A stretch of DNA of 64,000 bases from Ferdinandcohnia humi_A (GCA_047608075.1 JBLKRX010000004.1:1-64000); one strand, 5' to 3'. Counted from the first letter of the stretch, positions 27,316 to 36,385 are shown. Numbers and translations: made by a program. The notes: a model not told the origin generated them from the sequence alone.

Positions 27316-27906
27316 TTATGTGAGCTCTAGTTGAAAATGATCTTTTTTAACACAAAGAATATAAGTAATCAAAAGAGCTACTATGCTTAACCAAAAAGTA
27401 AAGTAGCCAATTTGAGGTGTATATTGATCTAATACACTATATCTTGGCATCATAAAAAACACATAATCAATGACATCATTATGCAGGGTCCAAACCGCTG
27501 CAATTACTAAATGAATTGGCTTAATTCGGTAATACGGTGCATACAATAGCCCCTGTATCGCCATTCCAAGATGTGAAAAAATCAACATATATCCTGTAAT
27601 ATCCAAATCGTCAACATAAAAGGTAAGGATATTCATAATTACTGCCCATATTCCATATTTAAATAAAGTTACAATTGCTAACGCCTCTAATAGTGGCCAA
27701 TTTTTCTTTAATAGAAACGCTATTAATACGAAGCAAAAAAATAGACTTGCTGTCGGGCTATCAGGCACAAATAATAAAAACCTTGGTGGAGTTATCTTCA
27801 ATTGACTCTGGTACCAAATATAGCCGTATATCGTACCTGGAACATTGATCAGTAATAAAATCCAAAGTACCCATCGCTGTCCCATTAAATAGGTAATCCA
27901 TCTCAT
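27316..27906 (-). CDS. ypjA: DUF1405 membrane protein YpjA
   Basis: A 196-residue integral membrane protein with about five to six predicted helices and short loops; YpjA/DUF1405 by position and composition. Its function is unknown. In B. subtilis it also lies between qcrC and ypjB. The ribosome-binding site (AGAGAG) is modest. A family I repeat lies between it and qcrC. Confidence 0.83.
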   Translation of the reverse strand: MRWITYLMGQRWVLWILLLINVPGTIYGYIWYQSQLKITPPRFLLFVPDSPTASLFFCFVLIAFLLKKNWPLLEALAIVTLFKYGIWAVIMNILTFYVDDLDITGYMLIFSHLGMAIQGLLYAPYYRIKPIHLVIAAVWTLHNDVIDYVFFMMPRYSVLDQYTPQIGYFTFWLSIVALLITYILCVKKDHFQLELT

Positions 27907-27996
27907 AAATGTACCAACTCTCTTTGTCTAATATATATAAAAGATTCCCTAAAATATGAACGCTTGTCAAGTTCTAAAAATAATTACTTTTAATAT

Positions 27997-28306
27997 AGGC
28001 TCATTTCTAAAAAATTGTTGCTATTTGCTTTATTCATTAAGGGGCTATTACATAGATTGGTGATTTCCGAACCTGACATTCGCTTTCCGCAGGTGGTCCG
28101 TGAGCCTCCTCGTGAGCTGTGCTCCTGCGGGGTCTCACCTGACTTGCACAGGATGTGCTGACGTCTACGTTCGACACAGGACGTGGCGGTCCTTAGTAGA
28201 CTTTCCTTATCTTCAGCTGGAGTCTCGTGCCATACGCTCCAATCACCCTTCTGAAAAAGTAACTGTAAACTTAATACTAAAGGAACAAAGTTTGCGGAAA
28301 CAGCCT
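27997..28306 (-). repeat. Terminal-inverted-repeat element, family I, full-length copy
   Basis: 310 bp starting AGGCTCATTTCTAAAAAATTG and ending TTTGCGGAAACAGCCT, homologous along its length to 25206-25513. The central GC-rich part has the same palindromes. A minus-strand translation through it (MHETPAEDKESLLR...) parallels the one in the copy at 5733-5950 and is a by-product of the repeat. The rest of the 27.9-28.5 kb gap shows no supportable gene. Confidence 0.88.
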
Positions 28307-28499
28307 TTATATAAAAAATTTGGTTTCCAAAATTAATCCCTATTTTAAACGGGCTACACATCATGATGTTGTTAACTGAATAATTTCGGCAGGAGTAGGG
28401 AATCTATCGAGCATGTAATAAATCGAATATAAATAGCATTTAGAGTCTAGGATTCTTCTATTCGGATTCCTAAGTTGAAGGGTTCAATGAGGTTATAAA

Positions 28500-28525
28500 A
28501 AAAGCTGACTTAATTGTCAGCTTTT
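28500..28525 (-). terminator. Terminator of qcrABC
   Basis: AAAAGCTGAC and GTCAGCTTTT form a 10-bp stem around TTAATT, with T-tract after it on the minus strand, 10 bp beyond the qcrC stop. Confidence 0.9.
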
Positions 28526-28534
28526 TAGACATTC

Positions 28535-29302
28535 TTATTTAGATGTTACACTTGAAATAAATTCAGCAAGCTTTTGAAGCTCCTCGTCAGTTCCTTCGAA
28601 CATTCCTGGAGGCATTCCACCTTGCCCATTTACTGCAATATCCTTAATCTTTTCAGGATCTAATCCATTATCAACTAGTGCTTTACCAGCTGTAGATCCT
28701 TCTAAATTACCACCGTGACATCCAATACATCCTTTATCTTGATAAAGCTTGTATCCTTCAGATTCTTTATCAATATCTGCCTCTGCAACAATTTTTGCAG
28801 ACTCTGCTCTTGCTTCCCAGTCAACTTGAGATGCTGATTCCCATGTTAGGTAAACTGTTGCTGCAATAGCTAAAAGCATAAGTCCTGTTGCAATCGGACG
28901 CTTAGAAGGTCTGCGGTCTGGACCACGATCTAAGAATGGAGCTAAAAGTAATGCTCCAAATGCTAGACCTGGAATTACTAACGCACCAATAACAGTATAT
29001 GGACCAGAAGCATATGAATACTTTAGTAATTGATATAAGAATAAGAAATACCAGTCAGGTAGTGGAATATATCCTGCCGCAGTCGGGTCAGCGATTTTTT
29101 CCAGTGGTGATGGGTGTGCTGCCGTTAGACATAAGAAAGCAACTAAGAAAACTGATCCAACTAACCATTCTTTTAATAGAAAGTTAGGCCAGAAAGCTTC
29201 TGTTTTCCCTGGATATTCAGAGTAATCCTTAGGAATATGCTTTCTTTTACTTACAGGAACACGTGAGTCCCCAACAAATTTCATTCCTTTTCCGCGATGC
29301 AT
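28535..29302 (-). CDS. qcrC: Menaquinol:cytochrome c reductase cytochrome c subunit
   Basis: Subunit of the bacillar b6c-type complex that passes electrons from menaquinol. The 255-residue protein fuses a subunit-IV-like part with three membrane helices (about 46-62, 101-124, 137-153; PDWYFLFLYQLLKY) to a C-terminal cytochrome c domain with CIGCH (Cys192, Cys195, His196). I start at the ATG at 29302 (MHRGKGMKF), 8 nt after GGAGGGG. Last gene of qcrA-qcrB-qcrC. Confidence 0.97.
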   Translation of the reverse strand: MHRGKGMKFVGDSRVPVSKRKHIPKDYSEYPGKTEAFWPNFLLKEWLVGSVFLVAFLCLTAAHPSPLEKIADPTAAGYIPLPDWYFLFLYQLLKYSYASGPYTVIGALVIPGLAFGALLLAPFLDRGPDRRPSKRPIATGLMLLAIAATVYLTWESASQVDWEARAESAKIVAEADIDKESEGYKLYQDKGCIGCHGGNLEGSTAGKALVDNGLDPEKIKDIAVNGQGGMPPGMFEGTDEELQKLAEFISSVTSK

Positions 29303-29350
29303 AACCAATCCCCCTCCTTTTTAACGAAGTCAATAAGTATTCTCGACATT

Positions 29351-30025
29351 TTACAGTGGACCTGAAATACCTTGTCTACGAATCATGATAAAGTGAGCAG
29401 CAAGTAAACCAAATAGTGCTGCTGGTAAGAAGAATACATGAATCGCAAAGAATCTTGTTAATGTTTGTGCACCAACAATTTCAGGATGTCCTGCAATTAG
29501 TGTCTTCAAATATGGCCCTAGTAATGGGGTTGCTTCTATAATCTGAATTGTAACCTTTGTCGCAAATAACGCTTTCATGTCCCAAGGTAATAAATAACCA
29601 GTTAAACCAAGTGCTAACATTACAAAGAAAATTAAAACTCCAACAATCCAGTTTAACTCACGTGGTTTTTTATAAGCACCTTGAAAGAATACACGAAGAG
29701 TATGTAAGAACATCATAACGATTACCAAACTAGCTCCCCAGTGATGCATTCCACGAACGATTTGTCCAAACGCAACTTCATTTTGTAAATAGAAAACAGA
29801 ATTCCACGCATTAATAATGTCTGGTACGTAGTACATTGTTAAGAACATACCAGAAAGAACTTGGATGACAACGATAAAAAATGTTAGACCACCAAAGCAA
29901 TATACAAACGCAGAGAAATGGTGCGCTGGGTTTACATGCTCAGGCACCTCATGGTCTGCAATATCCGCCCAAAGAGGAGTAACATCAAGACGTTCGTCAA
30001 CCCAATCAAATAGCTTATTTAACAT
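29351..30025 (-). CDS. qcrB: Menaquinol:cytochrome c reductase cytochrome b subunit
   Basis: The 224-residue, four-helix cytochrome b6. Paired histidines that bind the two b hemes occur in GMHHWGASLVI and MFLHTLRVFFQG and in the fourth-helix region. Cys43 (FVYCFGG) is at the position that links an extra heme covalently in B. subtilis QcrB. The quinol-site loop and PWDMKALFATKV are present. It starts 3 bp after qcrA and is followed by qcrC. Confidence 0.97.
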   Translation of the reverse strand: MLNKLFDWVDERLDVTPLWADIADHEVPEHVNPAHHFSAFVYCFGGLTFFIVVIQVLSGMFLTMYYVPDIINAWNSVFYLQNEVAFGQIVRGMHHWGASLVIVMMFLHTLRVFFQGAYKKPRELNWIVGVLIFFVMLALGLTGYLLPWDMKALFATKVTIQIIEATPLLGPYLKTLIAGHPEIVGAQTLTRFFAIHVFFLPAALFGLLAAHFIMIRRQGISGPL

Positions 30026-30028
30026 TGA

Positions 30029-30538
30029 TTACGCCCCTCCTCTTGGTTTAGCTTTTCCTAAGTATAAATAACCATCTTTTACTTGACTTTCAAATACATC
30101 TAACGGAGCCATTGGTGGAGTACCAGGCACATTTGTACCATCCTTTTCATATAAACCATAATGACAAGGACAGAAGAAACGATTTGGATTAGCTGGATCA
30201 TCATTCCACGCTACCGCACAACCTAGATGCTTACACACAGGTGATAATGCTACAACATCGCCATTATCGTTCTTATAGACCCATGCAGAGGTTGAAACAT
30301 CTGACTCATACCATGCATCAATTTGGTGAATTTTAAAATCAAATTTTTGTGGTTCATTCGTAATTTTATCAACGCTTACCACTTGCACCATATCTTGTTC
30401 AGTTTGAGGCTGAAGTAATGGGTCAATTGCAAAACGGACCATTGGCATTAGCATTCCTGCAGCCATAAAGCCACCTACACCTGTAAGAGTATAGTTTAAA
30501 AATTGACGTCTTGAAACCCGTTGTTTATTCTCGCTCAT
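30029..30538 (-). CDS. qcrA: Menaquinol:cytochrome c reductase Rieske iron-sulfur subunit
   Basis: The 169-residue Rieske protein that takes the first electron from menaquinol. The N-terminus has a twin-arginine-type motif SRRQFLNY (Arg10-Arg11) and one membrane segment (about 17-34). The [2Fe-2S] ligands are Cys102/His104 (CKHLGC) and Cys123/His126 (CPCHYG), with Cys107 and Cys125 for the disulfide. GAGGGGGG precedes the ATG. First gene of qcrABC. Confidence 0.97.
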   Translation of the reverse strand: MSENKQRVSRRQFLNYTLTGVGGFMAAGMLMPMVRFAIDPLLQPQTEQDMVQVVSVDKITNEPQKFDFKIHQIDAWYESDVSTSAWVYKNDNGDVVALSPVCKHLGCAVAWNDDPANPNRFFCPCHYGLYEKDGTNVPGTPPMAPLDVFESQVKDGYLYLGKAKPRGGA

Positions 30539-30612
30539 AATTTTCCCCCCTCTATGCTAAGCTAAGTCCACTCCGGACATAATTAGTACACATTTAAAAC
30601 TAGGACATTCTC

Positions 30613-30641
30613 ATGATATATCAATATTTTCTACAGGTCAA
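30613..30641 (-). promoter_or_regulatory. Sigma-A promoter of qcrABC
   Basis: On the minus strand TTGACC (30641-30636), 17 bp, then TATCAT (30618-30613), about 75 bp before qcrA. Confidence 0.65.
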
Positions 30642-30730
30642 TAATAGGATTTACTGAATTAATGGCAACTATGTGACTTTATTAGGAAAAGTAGGTAAAT
30701 TTTTATTATTATTCTCAAATAATGCTATAA

Positions 30731-30942
30731 GTGGATGTTCAAAAAGTCTTGTAAAAATGACACATCGAATTTATTCGTTGGCTTGCTTTTCCGTTGCTCA
30801 CGTATTAACAGTATAAGTTACGCTTCTCAAAGCTACGCCGCCTCGAACTTTCGACGCCCAGGATGTACTAGTACCGGCGGCGCCACAGGACGTGGCGTCT
30901 TAGCCGGTGAAGTCCTTTTCATCCTCCTTTTTAAACATGCAC
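30731..30942. repeat. Terminal-inverted-repeat element, family II (TGTTCAAAAAG ends)
   Basis: 212 bp with ends GTGGATGTTCAAAAAG and, on the other strand, GTGCATGTTTAAAAAG. The interior is GC-rich and contains CCAGGATGT and GCCACAGGACGTGGC, words also present in family I. It ends only 7 bp beyond the ypiF stop. It fills most of the ypiF-qcrA gap and has no supportable gene. Confidence 0.8.
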
Positions 30943-30948
30943 TAGAAA

Positions 30949-31407
30949 TTATTTTTGCCATATATTCATGAAGAGAGTGACAAGCTGTTTCATTTGATCT
31001 TGAAGCATTGTTTGCTTGTACTTTTCCTCCACATATTCTAAAGGTAGAGATGGCAACCAGATTAAAGTACCCTGGAGCTCGGACTCAATCTGTTTCCAGC
31101 TACTATCCGAGGTAATAAAGATTGAGTGCTTCATACCTCCATTTTCGAGCTCTGTTGTCCATTGATTCAAACGTTCCTTTGAATTATCCATATTCTCATT
31201 ACCTAAGTAAGTAAACGGCGGAAATAAAATTACTCGTCCTTTAAATTGTCTTTCTACCTCATTTGTTAGGATTGTTATAAATTCCCCCATTGAAACCTTC
31301 GTTTTAAGATCCCCCTCAAGCGATACAGGGATTAAGGGTATTACTGCGGTATCTACATACTCTTTCGCTTGTAAATAAACATCCATATCCTTAGTAATCC
31401 ATTTCAT
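30949..31407 (-). CDS. ypiF: YpiF (DUF2487) family protein
   Basis: A 152-residue soluble protein of the YpiF/DUF2487 family by length, the MKWITKDMDVYLQ start and location between ypiB and qcrA. The function is unknown. I use the ATG at 31407, which has GAAAGGAAG upstream. No catalytic motif or membrane segment is visible. Unlike B. subtilis, it is separated from ypiB by a 408-bp gap with a terminator, so it probably has its own promoter. Confidence 0.82.
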   Translation of the reverse strand: MKWITKDMDVYLQAKEYVDTAVIPLIPVSLEGDLKTKVSMGEFITILTNEVERQFKGRVILFPPFTYLGNENMDNSKERLNQWTTELENGGMKHSIFITSDSSWKQIESELQGTLIWLPSLPLEYVEEKYKQTMLQDQMKQLVTLFMNIWQK

Positions 31408-31653
31408 TATGTATGCTTCCTTTCTGATTGTTGGTCTCATTCACATTTCGAGAAAACCGGATAACGCAATCATAGCTCTTGTCCTTCTGATATTTAGTAA
31501 GAGGACAAAGGAACAAACGTATCTTTATGTTTTCAATCTGAAGATGACTTTTCCACAGTTTATTTTAACGTATTTCCGATGTAACTAACAAATATGAATA
31601 TTTAATTCGGCAGTCTCTTAGGGCAACAGATATTAGTCAAGGGGTGTTGATAC

Positions 31654-31761
31654 ATGGCTTACGAAAATAGGCTTTGTCCAACAAACCCTCCTGCTTGTTC
31701 TCATCTCCTAAAAGCGATTCTCTTAAAATCCTCCACCTTCATTAGAGTTCAGTTAAGCTAA
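31654..31761 (+). CDS. Possible 35-residue small protein
   Basis: ATG with AAGGGGTG 7 nt upstream opens a 35-codon frame, MAYENRLCPTNPPACSH then a hydrophobic-basic tail. It lies on the opposite strand to its neighbours in the ypiF-ypiB gap. I do not recognise it and no promoter is convincing. The good ribosome-binding site is the main support. The rest of the gap holds only the ypiB terminator. Confidence 0.3.
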   Translation: MAYENRLCPTNPPACSHLLKAILLKSSTFIRVQLS

Positions 31762-31778
31762 TAAAAGACAAGCATAAT

Positions 31779-31806
31779 AAAAAGACTGACAGTAGCCAGC
31801 CCTTTT
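31779..31806 (-). terminator. Terminator of ypiA-ypiB
   Basis: On the minus strand AAAAGGGCTGGC pairs over 12 positions (three G-U) with GTCAGTCTTTTT around TACT. It lies 10 bp after the ypiB stop. Confidence 0.8.
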
Positions 31807-31815
31807 GCCTTACAG

Positions 31816-32352
31816 TTATAGACCTTTCAATTGTTCCGTTAATCTAATAAATTCTTCCTCATCCTGTCTGTCAAGTGCATCGTCAATTCGTTTTAACAGA
31901 TGCTCCTTTTGAAACATGTGTATTGACTCTTCAAGGAATTTCTTTGCTAGCTCTTTATCTTTTTCGTTAACCTGAAGATGTTTTGGCATATATGGATTTT
32001 CTTCGAGTACTGCCACATAGTTTGGAGAATGGAAGGAGGATCTAAAATTTAGTTGAATATAAATCTCTTCATCTCTGTTTAATCGAATGTCATGAAATGA
32101 TTTTTCAGCGTCTGTTGTCATAACATTTTCTTTATAAAAACGGAAAGGAACATCATCTACACAATGTGTTGACATAATAATTCCTCTCGGACAATATTGA
32201 GCTTGCTCAACAAAATGAACATTCTTCATAAGTTGATCATGGCTCATTAAGTAATTTAATATCCAAACACATTCTCTTCTCTTTAGCTGATAATTATTAA
32301 GAAACCAGCGAATGAAGTCTTTTTTCTCGTTGACAGATACAGGGGTAGTCAT
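31816..32352 (-). CDS. ypiB: ReoY/YpiB family regulator (UPF0302)
   Basis: A 178-residue protein of the UPF0302 family. The Listeria homologue ReoY is known to help ClpCP degrade MurA, which limits peptidoglycan synthesis; the same role here is inferred. The N-terminal domain has FIRWFLNNYQLKRRECVWIL and the C-terminal part ends DRQDEEEFIRLTEQLK, both typical. GGAGGG precedes the ATG. A 160-bp repeat lies between it and ypiA upstream. Confidence 0.88.
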   Translation of the reverse strand: MTTPVSVNEKKDFIRWFLNNYQLKRRECVWILNYLMSHDQLMKNVHFVEQAQYCPRGIIMSTHCVDDVPFRFYKENVMTTDAEKSFHDIRLNRDEEIYIQLNFRSSFHSPNYVAVLEENPYMPKHLQVNEKDKELAKKFLEESIHMFQKEHLLKRIDDALDRQDEEEFIRLTEQLKGL

Positions 32353-32394
32353 CGCTCTGCTTCCCTCCTCTGCTAGTATTGAGTTTTATTTTTA

Positions 32395-32557
32395 AAGAAT
32401 GTTCAAAAGGTTACCAAATATTAAGACTTCGAATCTTTTATGTTTGATTAACGAGTTACTTCTGAATATTATTAACACATTCCTCTACAGAAAGACTGAT
32501 TAACATCTTCAATAAAGCAACTTTTACTACTGATTTGTTACCCTTTTGAACATGTAC
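32395..32557. repeat. Short inverted-repeat element, family II ends
   Basis: About 160 bp bounded by ATGTTCAAAAGGTTACCAAA and, on the other strand, ATGTTCAAAAGGGTAACAAA. The outer part matches the TGTTCAAAAAG end of the element at 30731. It is AT-rich inside, non-coding, and sits between ypiA and ypiB. Confidence 0.75.
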
Positions 32558-32615
32558 TTTTATTACTATACTTCAACGTAACGTCCAAAAATCCTTCCAT
32601 TTAGGACACCTATGA

Positions 32616-33869
32616 TTATTCTATTTCCGTAAGCAGTTCCTCAATTTCATATTTCATGGGGTCCAGCTTCAATAGTTCTTTAAATACTTCGATTGCTTCC
32701 TTCTGTTTTCCGTCCTCAATCAAAAAGTAACCAAACTCTTCCAAAAACTCTGGAGTTTCTTTAAAAAAAGTATATGCATGACGGTAATGGTTTAATGCAT
32801 CGGAATATTGTTCTAATTTATTTTTTGCAAAGGCTAAATCCCACTCGAATTGCTCATCATATTCTCCATAGCTCATGACCGATTCAATACAATCGACTAC
32901 GTCCTCAAACCTTTCTTCGTTTAAAAGGTACTTTGACAACTGTAAGATTGCCTCAACGTATCCTGGATCAATTGCCACCGCTTCACGAAGATGTTTTTCA
33001 ACACTTTCTTTGCTGCCGACCATCATTGAGACTTTTCCAGCATAAAAATGGAGTTCTTTATTTAATGAATCAACTTCTATGCCCTCTTCTAGGACTTCCA
33101 AGCTTTCTTTAAAAAAACCTTCCACTTCATATGCTTTTGCTAAATATAAATATAAGGAAGAATAATCTTTATCAAGCTCTTTAAGTTTCGTTAAGACTTC
33201 AATTGCCTTCTTATAATACTTTGCTTGAAAAGCAGTAAACCCATAACCAAATAAAGTATTGCTATCCTCTTGCTTTTCAATAGCCGCTTCATAAAATGGA
33301 AGTGCTTCCTCAAACTTTCCTGTAGCACTATAGCTCTCTGCAATGCGACCATTAATATTCACACCAGCAATTTGTTCATTTTCACTCAGAACACTTTGAT
33401 AATATGGAATACTCTTGCTATATTCACCATGACTTGAGTATAGTTCAGCAAGTGCAAAATCGATAATTGTCTCATCATCAGATTGTTCTTTTGCTAAAAG
33501 CAATTTATGTTCACTTACCTCATGAAGTCCTTGCATTTGGAACAAATCTGCCTGCAGCAGTAATGACTCAATGTATACCGGATCATACTCCGATATTTTG
33601 TCTAATATCTCAATAGCAGCCTCTTCTTGGTCGAGGTCAATCATAATTTCCGCTAAGAAAACCAAGAGTTCACCTTCATGTGGATATGAGTCTAGTAATT
33701 CTTCAATAATTTCTTTTGCATCCTCGACAAATCCCCACTGGTAAAAATTTTGAGCAATAGAATATTTTTCGTCATCAGTTGATGTAGTACGTAATTGCTT
33801 TAAGGTCTTTAACCCTTCTTCAACCTGTCCATCTTCTACTAGTTGAATTGCTTCGTCTAACTTTCTCAT
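32616..33869 (-). CDS. ypiA: TPR-repeat protein YpiA
   Basis: A 417-residue soluble protein made of tandem tetratricopeptide helices from end to end, with recurring A-x-x-x-Y/F and G-x-x-x-E-A spacing (for example YSATGKFEEALPFYEAAIE and EDGKQKEAIEVFKELLKLDP). TPR proteins are scaffolds. YpiA is conserved next to ypiB and probably acts with it, which is inferred from context. AGAGGAG precedes the ATG. It follows the amidohydrolase-like gene by 29 bp. Confidence 0.9.
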   Translation of the reverse strand: MRKLDEAIQLVEDGQVEEGLKTLKQLRTTSTDDEKYSIAQNFYQWGFVEDAKEIIEELLDSYPHEGELLVFLAEIMIDLDQEEAAIEILDKISEYDPVYIESLLLQADLFQMQGLHEVSEHKLLLAKEQSDDETIIDFALAELYSSHGEYSKSIPYYQSVLSENEQIAGVNINGRIAESYSATGKFEEALPFYEAAIEKQEDSNTLFGYGFTAFQAKYYKKAIEVLTKLKELDKDYSSLYLYLAKAYEVEGFFKESLEVLEEGIEVDSLNKELHFYAGKVSMMVGSKESVEKHLREAVAIDPGYVEAILQLSKYLLNEERFEDVVDCIESVMSYGEYDEQFEWDLAFAKNKLEQYSDALNHYRHAYTFFKETPEFLEEFGYFLIEDGKQKEAIEVFKELLKLDPMKYEIEELLTEIE

Positions 33870-33898
33870 AAAATATTAGCTCCTCTTACCTATCTATC

Positions 33899-34813
33899 TT
33901 AATCAAAGGTAGATACAAAATAGCCAGGTTTTTTTACTATACATTCATTTCCAAATCCAGAATGAAAGTATACCTTTGAATCTACTTTTGTAAACTTCCC
34001 CTTATGCACTGTTATTTTAGGTATAAGATTATGATAATCGAGAGAATGCTTTTCTTCAACTGAATAGCCTATGTCACTGTTGTCATAAAGATTATAATCA
34101 AGTTCCCCTCCAACTCTTATATCTCCCTTTTCTGGATAGATTCCTATTTTTTTTAGGACATCTATTGATAATGGCTCGTCCCCACTTGGACAGAACGGAA
34201 TTGTTGGAATATTATTATCATCGGTTATTGATTTCCATACCTCAACATGACGATTGCTATTGAAAAATGCTTTTTCTTTTAGTCTCCAACTAGGAACAAT
34301 GGGAATTTGATACGAGTGATAAGATTCTCTAATCCAGCCCCACGGAATTTTGAATAGGTCTTCCATATGTTCAATTGTAACAATTACAATCGGGATCTTT
34401 TTTCTTCTACAGGCGATCAGTAGGGAGGGTGTTAAGCTCTTAAGAGGAATTCGAATACCTAGATAAAAATCAATCGGACAATTTAGTAAATAATGCCTTG
34501 TGTTTTTAATTGTATTATTTAATTCTTTCTCATTTTGAATATCACTAATCACTAAAAGTGTTGTACAACCTTTTTTCAGATAGCTTTCCATCATCGTTTC
34601 TTTAAAACTTTGAAAACTGTGGACCCCCGAAAAGGTGTAATTAAGCATAACATGTCCAGGTGTCAATAAAAATTGTGACACATTCATCTTCATAAATGTA
34701 AGACGCTGGAGCTTTTCACTAATATAATCAACACGTCCGTTCTTTACTAAAATAGAGCACTTTTTTACTCTACTACCTTTCAAAACATTGGCTTGCTCTA
34801 AAATATATGTCAT
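33899..34813 (-). CDS. Amidohydrolase-like protein lacking the metal motif
   Basis: A 304-residue protein whose N-terminus (ANVLKGSRVKKCSILVKNGRV) and LLTPGHVMLNYTF resemble the beta-sandwich and first barrel strand of amidohydrolases. In active enzymes that strand reads PGFVDxHxH; here both histidines are replaced. The later GGELDYNLYDNSD and VHKGKFTKVDSKV segments fit the returning sandwich. I infer a degenerate, probably non-catalytic family member. The ATG at 34813 has AGGGGAGG upstream. It appears to head an operon with ypiA and ypiB, which suggests a link to that regulatory module. Confidence 0.6.
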   Translation of the reverse strand: MTYILEQANVLKGSRVKKCSILVKNGRVDYISEKLQRLTFMKMNVSQFLLTPGHVMLNYTFSGVHSFQSFKETMMESYLKKGCTTLLVISDIQNEKELNNTIKNTRHYLLNCPIDFYLGIRIPLKSLTPSLLIACRRKKIPIVIVTIEHMEDLFKIPWGWIRESYHSYQIPIVPSWRLKEKAFFNSNRHVEVWKSITDDNNIPTIPFCPSGDEPLSIDVLKKIGIYPEKGDIRVGGELDYNLYDNSDIGYSVEEKHSLDYHNLIPKITVHKGKFTKVDSKVYFHSGFGNECIVKKPGYFVSTFD

Positions 34814-35044
34814 GAAACCTCCCCTTTTACAACTCAATTGACAAATACCCTTAAGACAAGCTATGCGAGAACTAAACTTTCTATGTTACCCAACTAATGA
34901 AAATTATTATGAATATATGCTACTACCTTTTAAAAAACGATGTTACGGGACAAATTTCCAATAAAGGCTAATCAATTAGTGGGGTTTATGTGTATGTGGT
35001 TAAAATACAAAAGTAGAAAATAGCCAATGCAGTTGCATGTCAAA

Positions 35045-35071
35045 AAACCCATGACGAGACTCCATGGGTTT
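35045..35071 (-). terminator. Terminator of the aromatic supraoperon
   Basis: AAACCCATG and CATGGGTTT pair around a 9-nt loop with T-tract on the minus strand, 15 bp after the aroA stop. Confidence 0.85.
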
Positions 35072-35086
35072 ATCAATAATCAAAAT

Positions 35087-36385
35087 TTAATTACCTTCTA
35101 TTAATAAATTCAGATGAGAAAAGAAATTTGGATATGACACTGAGATTGACTCAGGTGACTCTAGAGTTACTTCTCCTGAAGCGACGCAGGCAGCCACTGC
35201 TAGCATCATTCCAATACGATGGTCGCCATGACTATTCACATGTCCGCCTGTCAATTTATTTTGCTGTCCTGTAATAATCATACCGTCATCTGTTGATTCA
35301 ATAACTGCACCTAGTTTGGAAAGCTCTCCTACAACCGTTTCAATACGATTCGTCTCCTTCACCTTAAGCTCACTCGCATCTTTTATAACTGTTTTTCCTT
35401 TTGCTTGTGTCGCTAAAAGAGCAATAATAGGAATTTCATCAATTAATCGTGGGATTAACTTTCCATCGATTTGAACTCCTGTTAGCTCAGATGTCTGTAT
35501 GGTTAAGTCTGCAAGAGGCTCATTATTGACAAATCTTTCGTTTTCAATATCCAATTTCGCACCCATTTTAAGTAAGATATCAATAATCCCGGTTCTAGTT
35601 GGGTTCATCCCCACATTCTTAAGGGTAATCTTACTATTTGGTACAATCGCACCAGCTACAAGGAAGAAAGCAGCTGACGAAATATCCCCTGGAACTTGAA
35701 TATGGGTTCCTTTTAGAGTTTGACCACCTCTTATTTTTACAGTGAATCCATCCTCTTCAACCTCACATCCAAAGGCACGTAGCATTCTTTCTGTATGGTC
35801 TCTCGACTTATGCGGCTCTGTAACAACTGTTGTCCCTGTTGCATGTAACCCTGCTAGTAAAATTGATGATTTAACCTGAGCACTTGCAATAGGTGATTGA
35901 TAGTCAATACCTGTCAAAGATCCTCCTCGAATGGCTAATGGAGTAAAATTACCGTTTTCTCTACCATCAATTTTTGCACCCATTTGTCGTAATGGTACGG
36001 TCACTCTTTTCATTGGTCTCTTCGCAATTGACTCATCACCAATCACACAACTATGTAACGGAATCCCAGATAAAAGACCTACTAATAGTCTTGTTGTTGT
36101 TCCAGAGTTCCCTGTATCCAATATTTCAACTGGCTCCTGTAAGCCATCAATGCCTCTACCTTCAATTTCTACAAATTCTTCTTTTTGTATAATCGATACA
36201 CCCAATTTTTTAAAGCAACTAATGGTACTTAAACAATCATCTCCTGGTAAGAAGTTTTCAACTACTGTTCTACCATTTGCGACTGCACCTAGCATAACTG
36301 CTCTGTGTGAAATTGACTTATCACCAGGAATACTTATAACACCTGATAGTCTATCAATATTCGTACGAAGCTGAATATTCTTCAT
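35087..36385 (-). CDS. aroA: 3-phosphoshikimate 1-carboxyvinyltransferase (EPSP synthase)
   Basis: Sixth step of the shikimate pathway. The 432-residue two-domain protein has PGDKSISHRAVML near the N-terminus, GNSGTTTRL, PIASAQVKS and KVKETNRI. In B. subtilis nomenclature this gene is called aroE. TAGGAGTGG precedes the ATG. It is last in the supraoperon, 22 bp after tyrA, followed by a terminator. Confidence 0.97.
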   Translation of the reverse strand: MKNIQLRTNIDRLSGVISIPGDKSISHRAVMLGAVANGRTVVENFLPGDDCLSTISCFKKLGVSIIQKEEFVEIEGRGIDGLQEPVEILDTGNSGTTTRLLVGLLSGIPLHSCVIGDESIAKRPMKRVTVPLRQMGAKIDGRENGNFTPLAIRGGSLTGIDYQSPIASAQVKSSILLAGLHATGTTVVTEPHKSRDHTERMLRAFGCEVEEDGFTVKIRGGQTLKGTHIQVPGDISSAAFFLVAGAIVPNSKITLKNVGMNPTRTGIIDILLKMGAKLDIENERFVNNEPLADLTIQTSELTGVQIDGKLIPRLIDEIPIIALLATQAKGKTVIKDASELKVKETNRIETVVGELSKLGAVIESTDDGMIITGQQNKLTGGHVNSHGDHRIGMMLAVAACVASGEVTLESPESISVSYPNFFSHLNLLIEGN

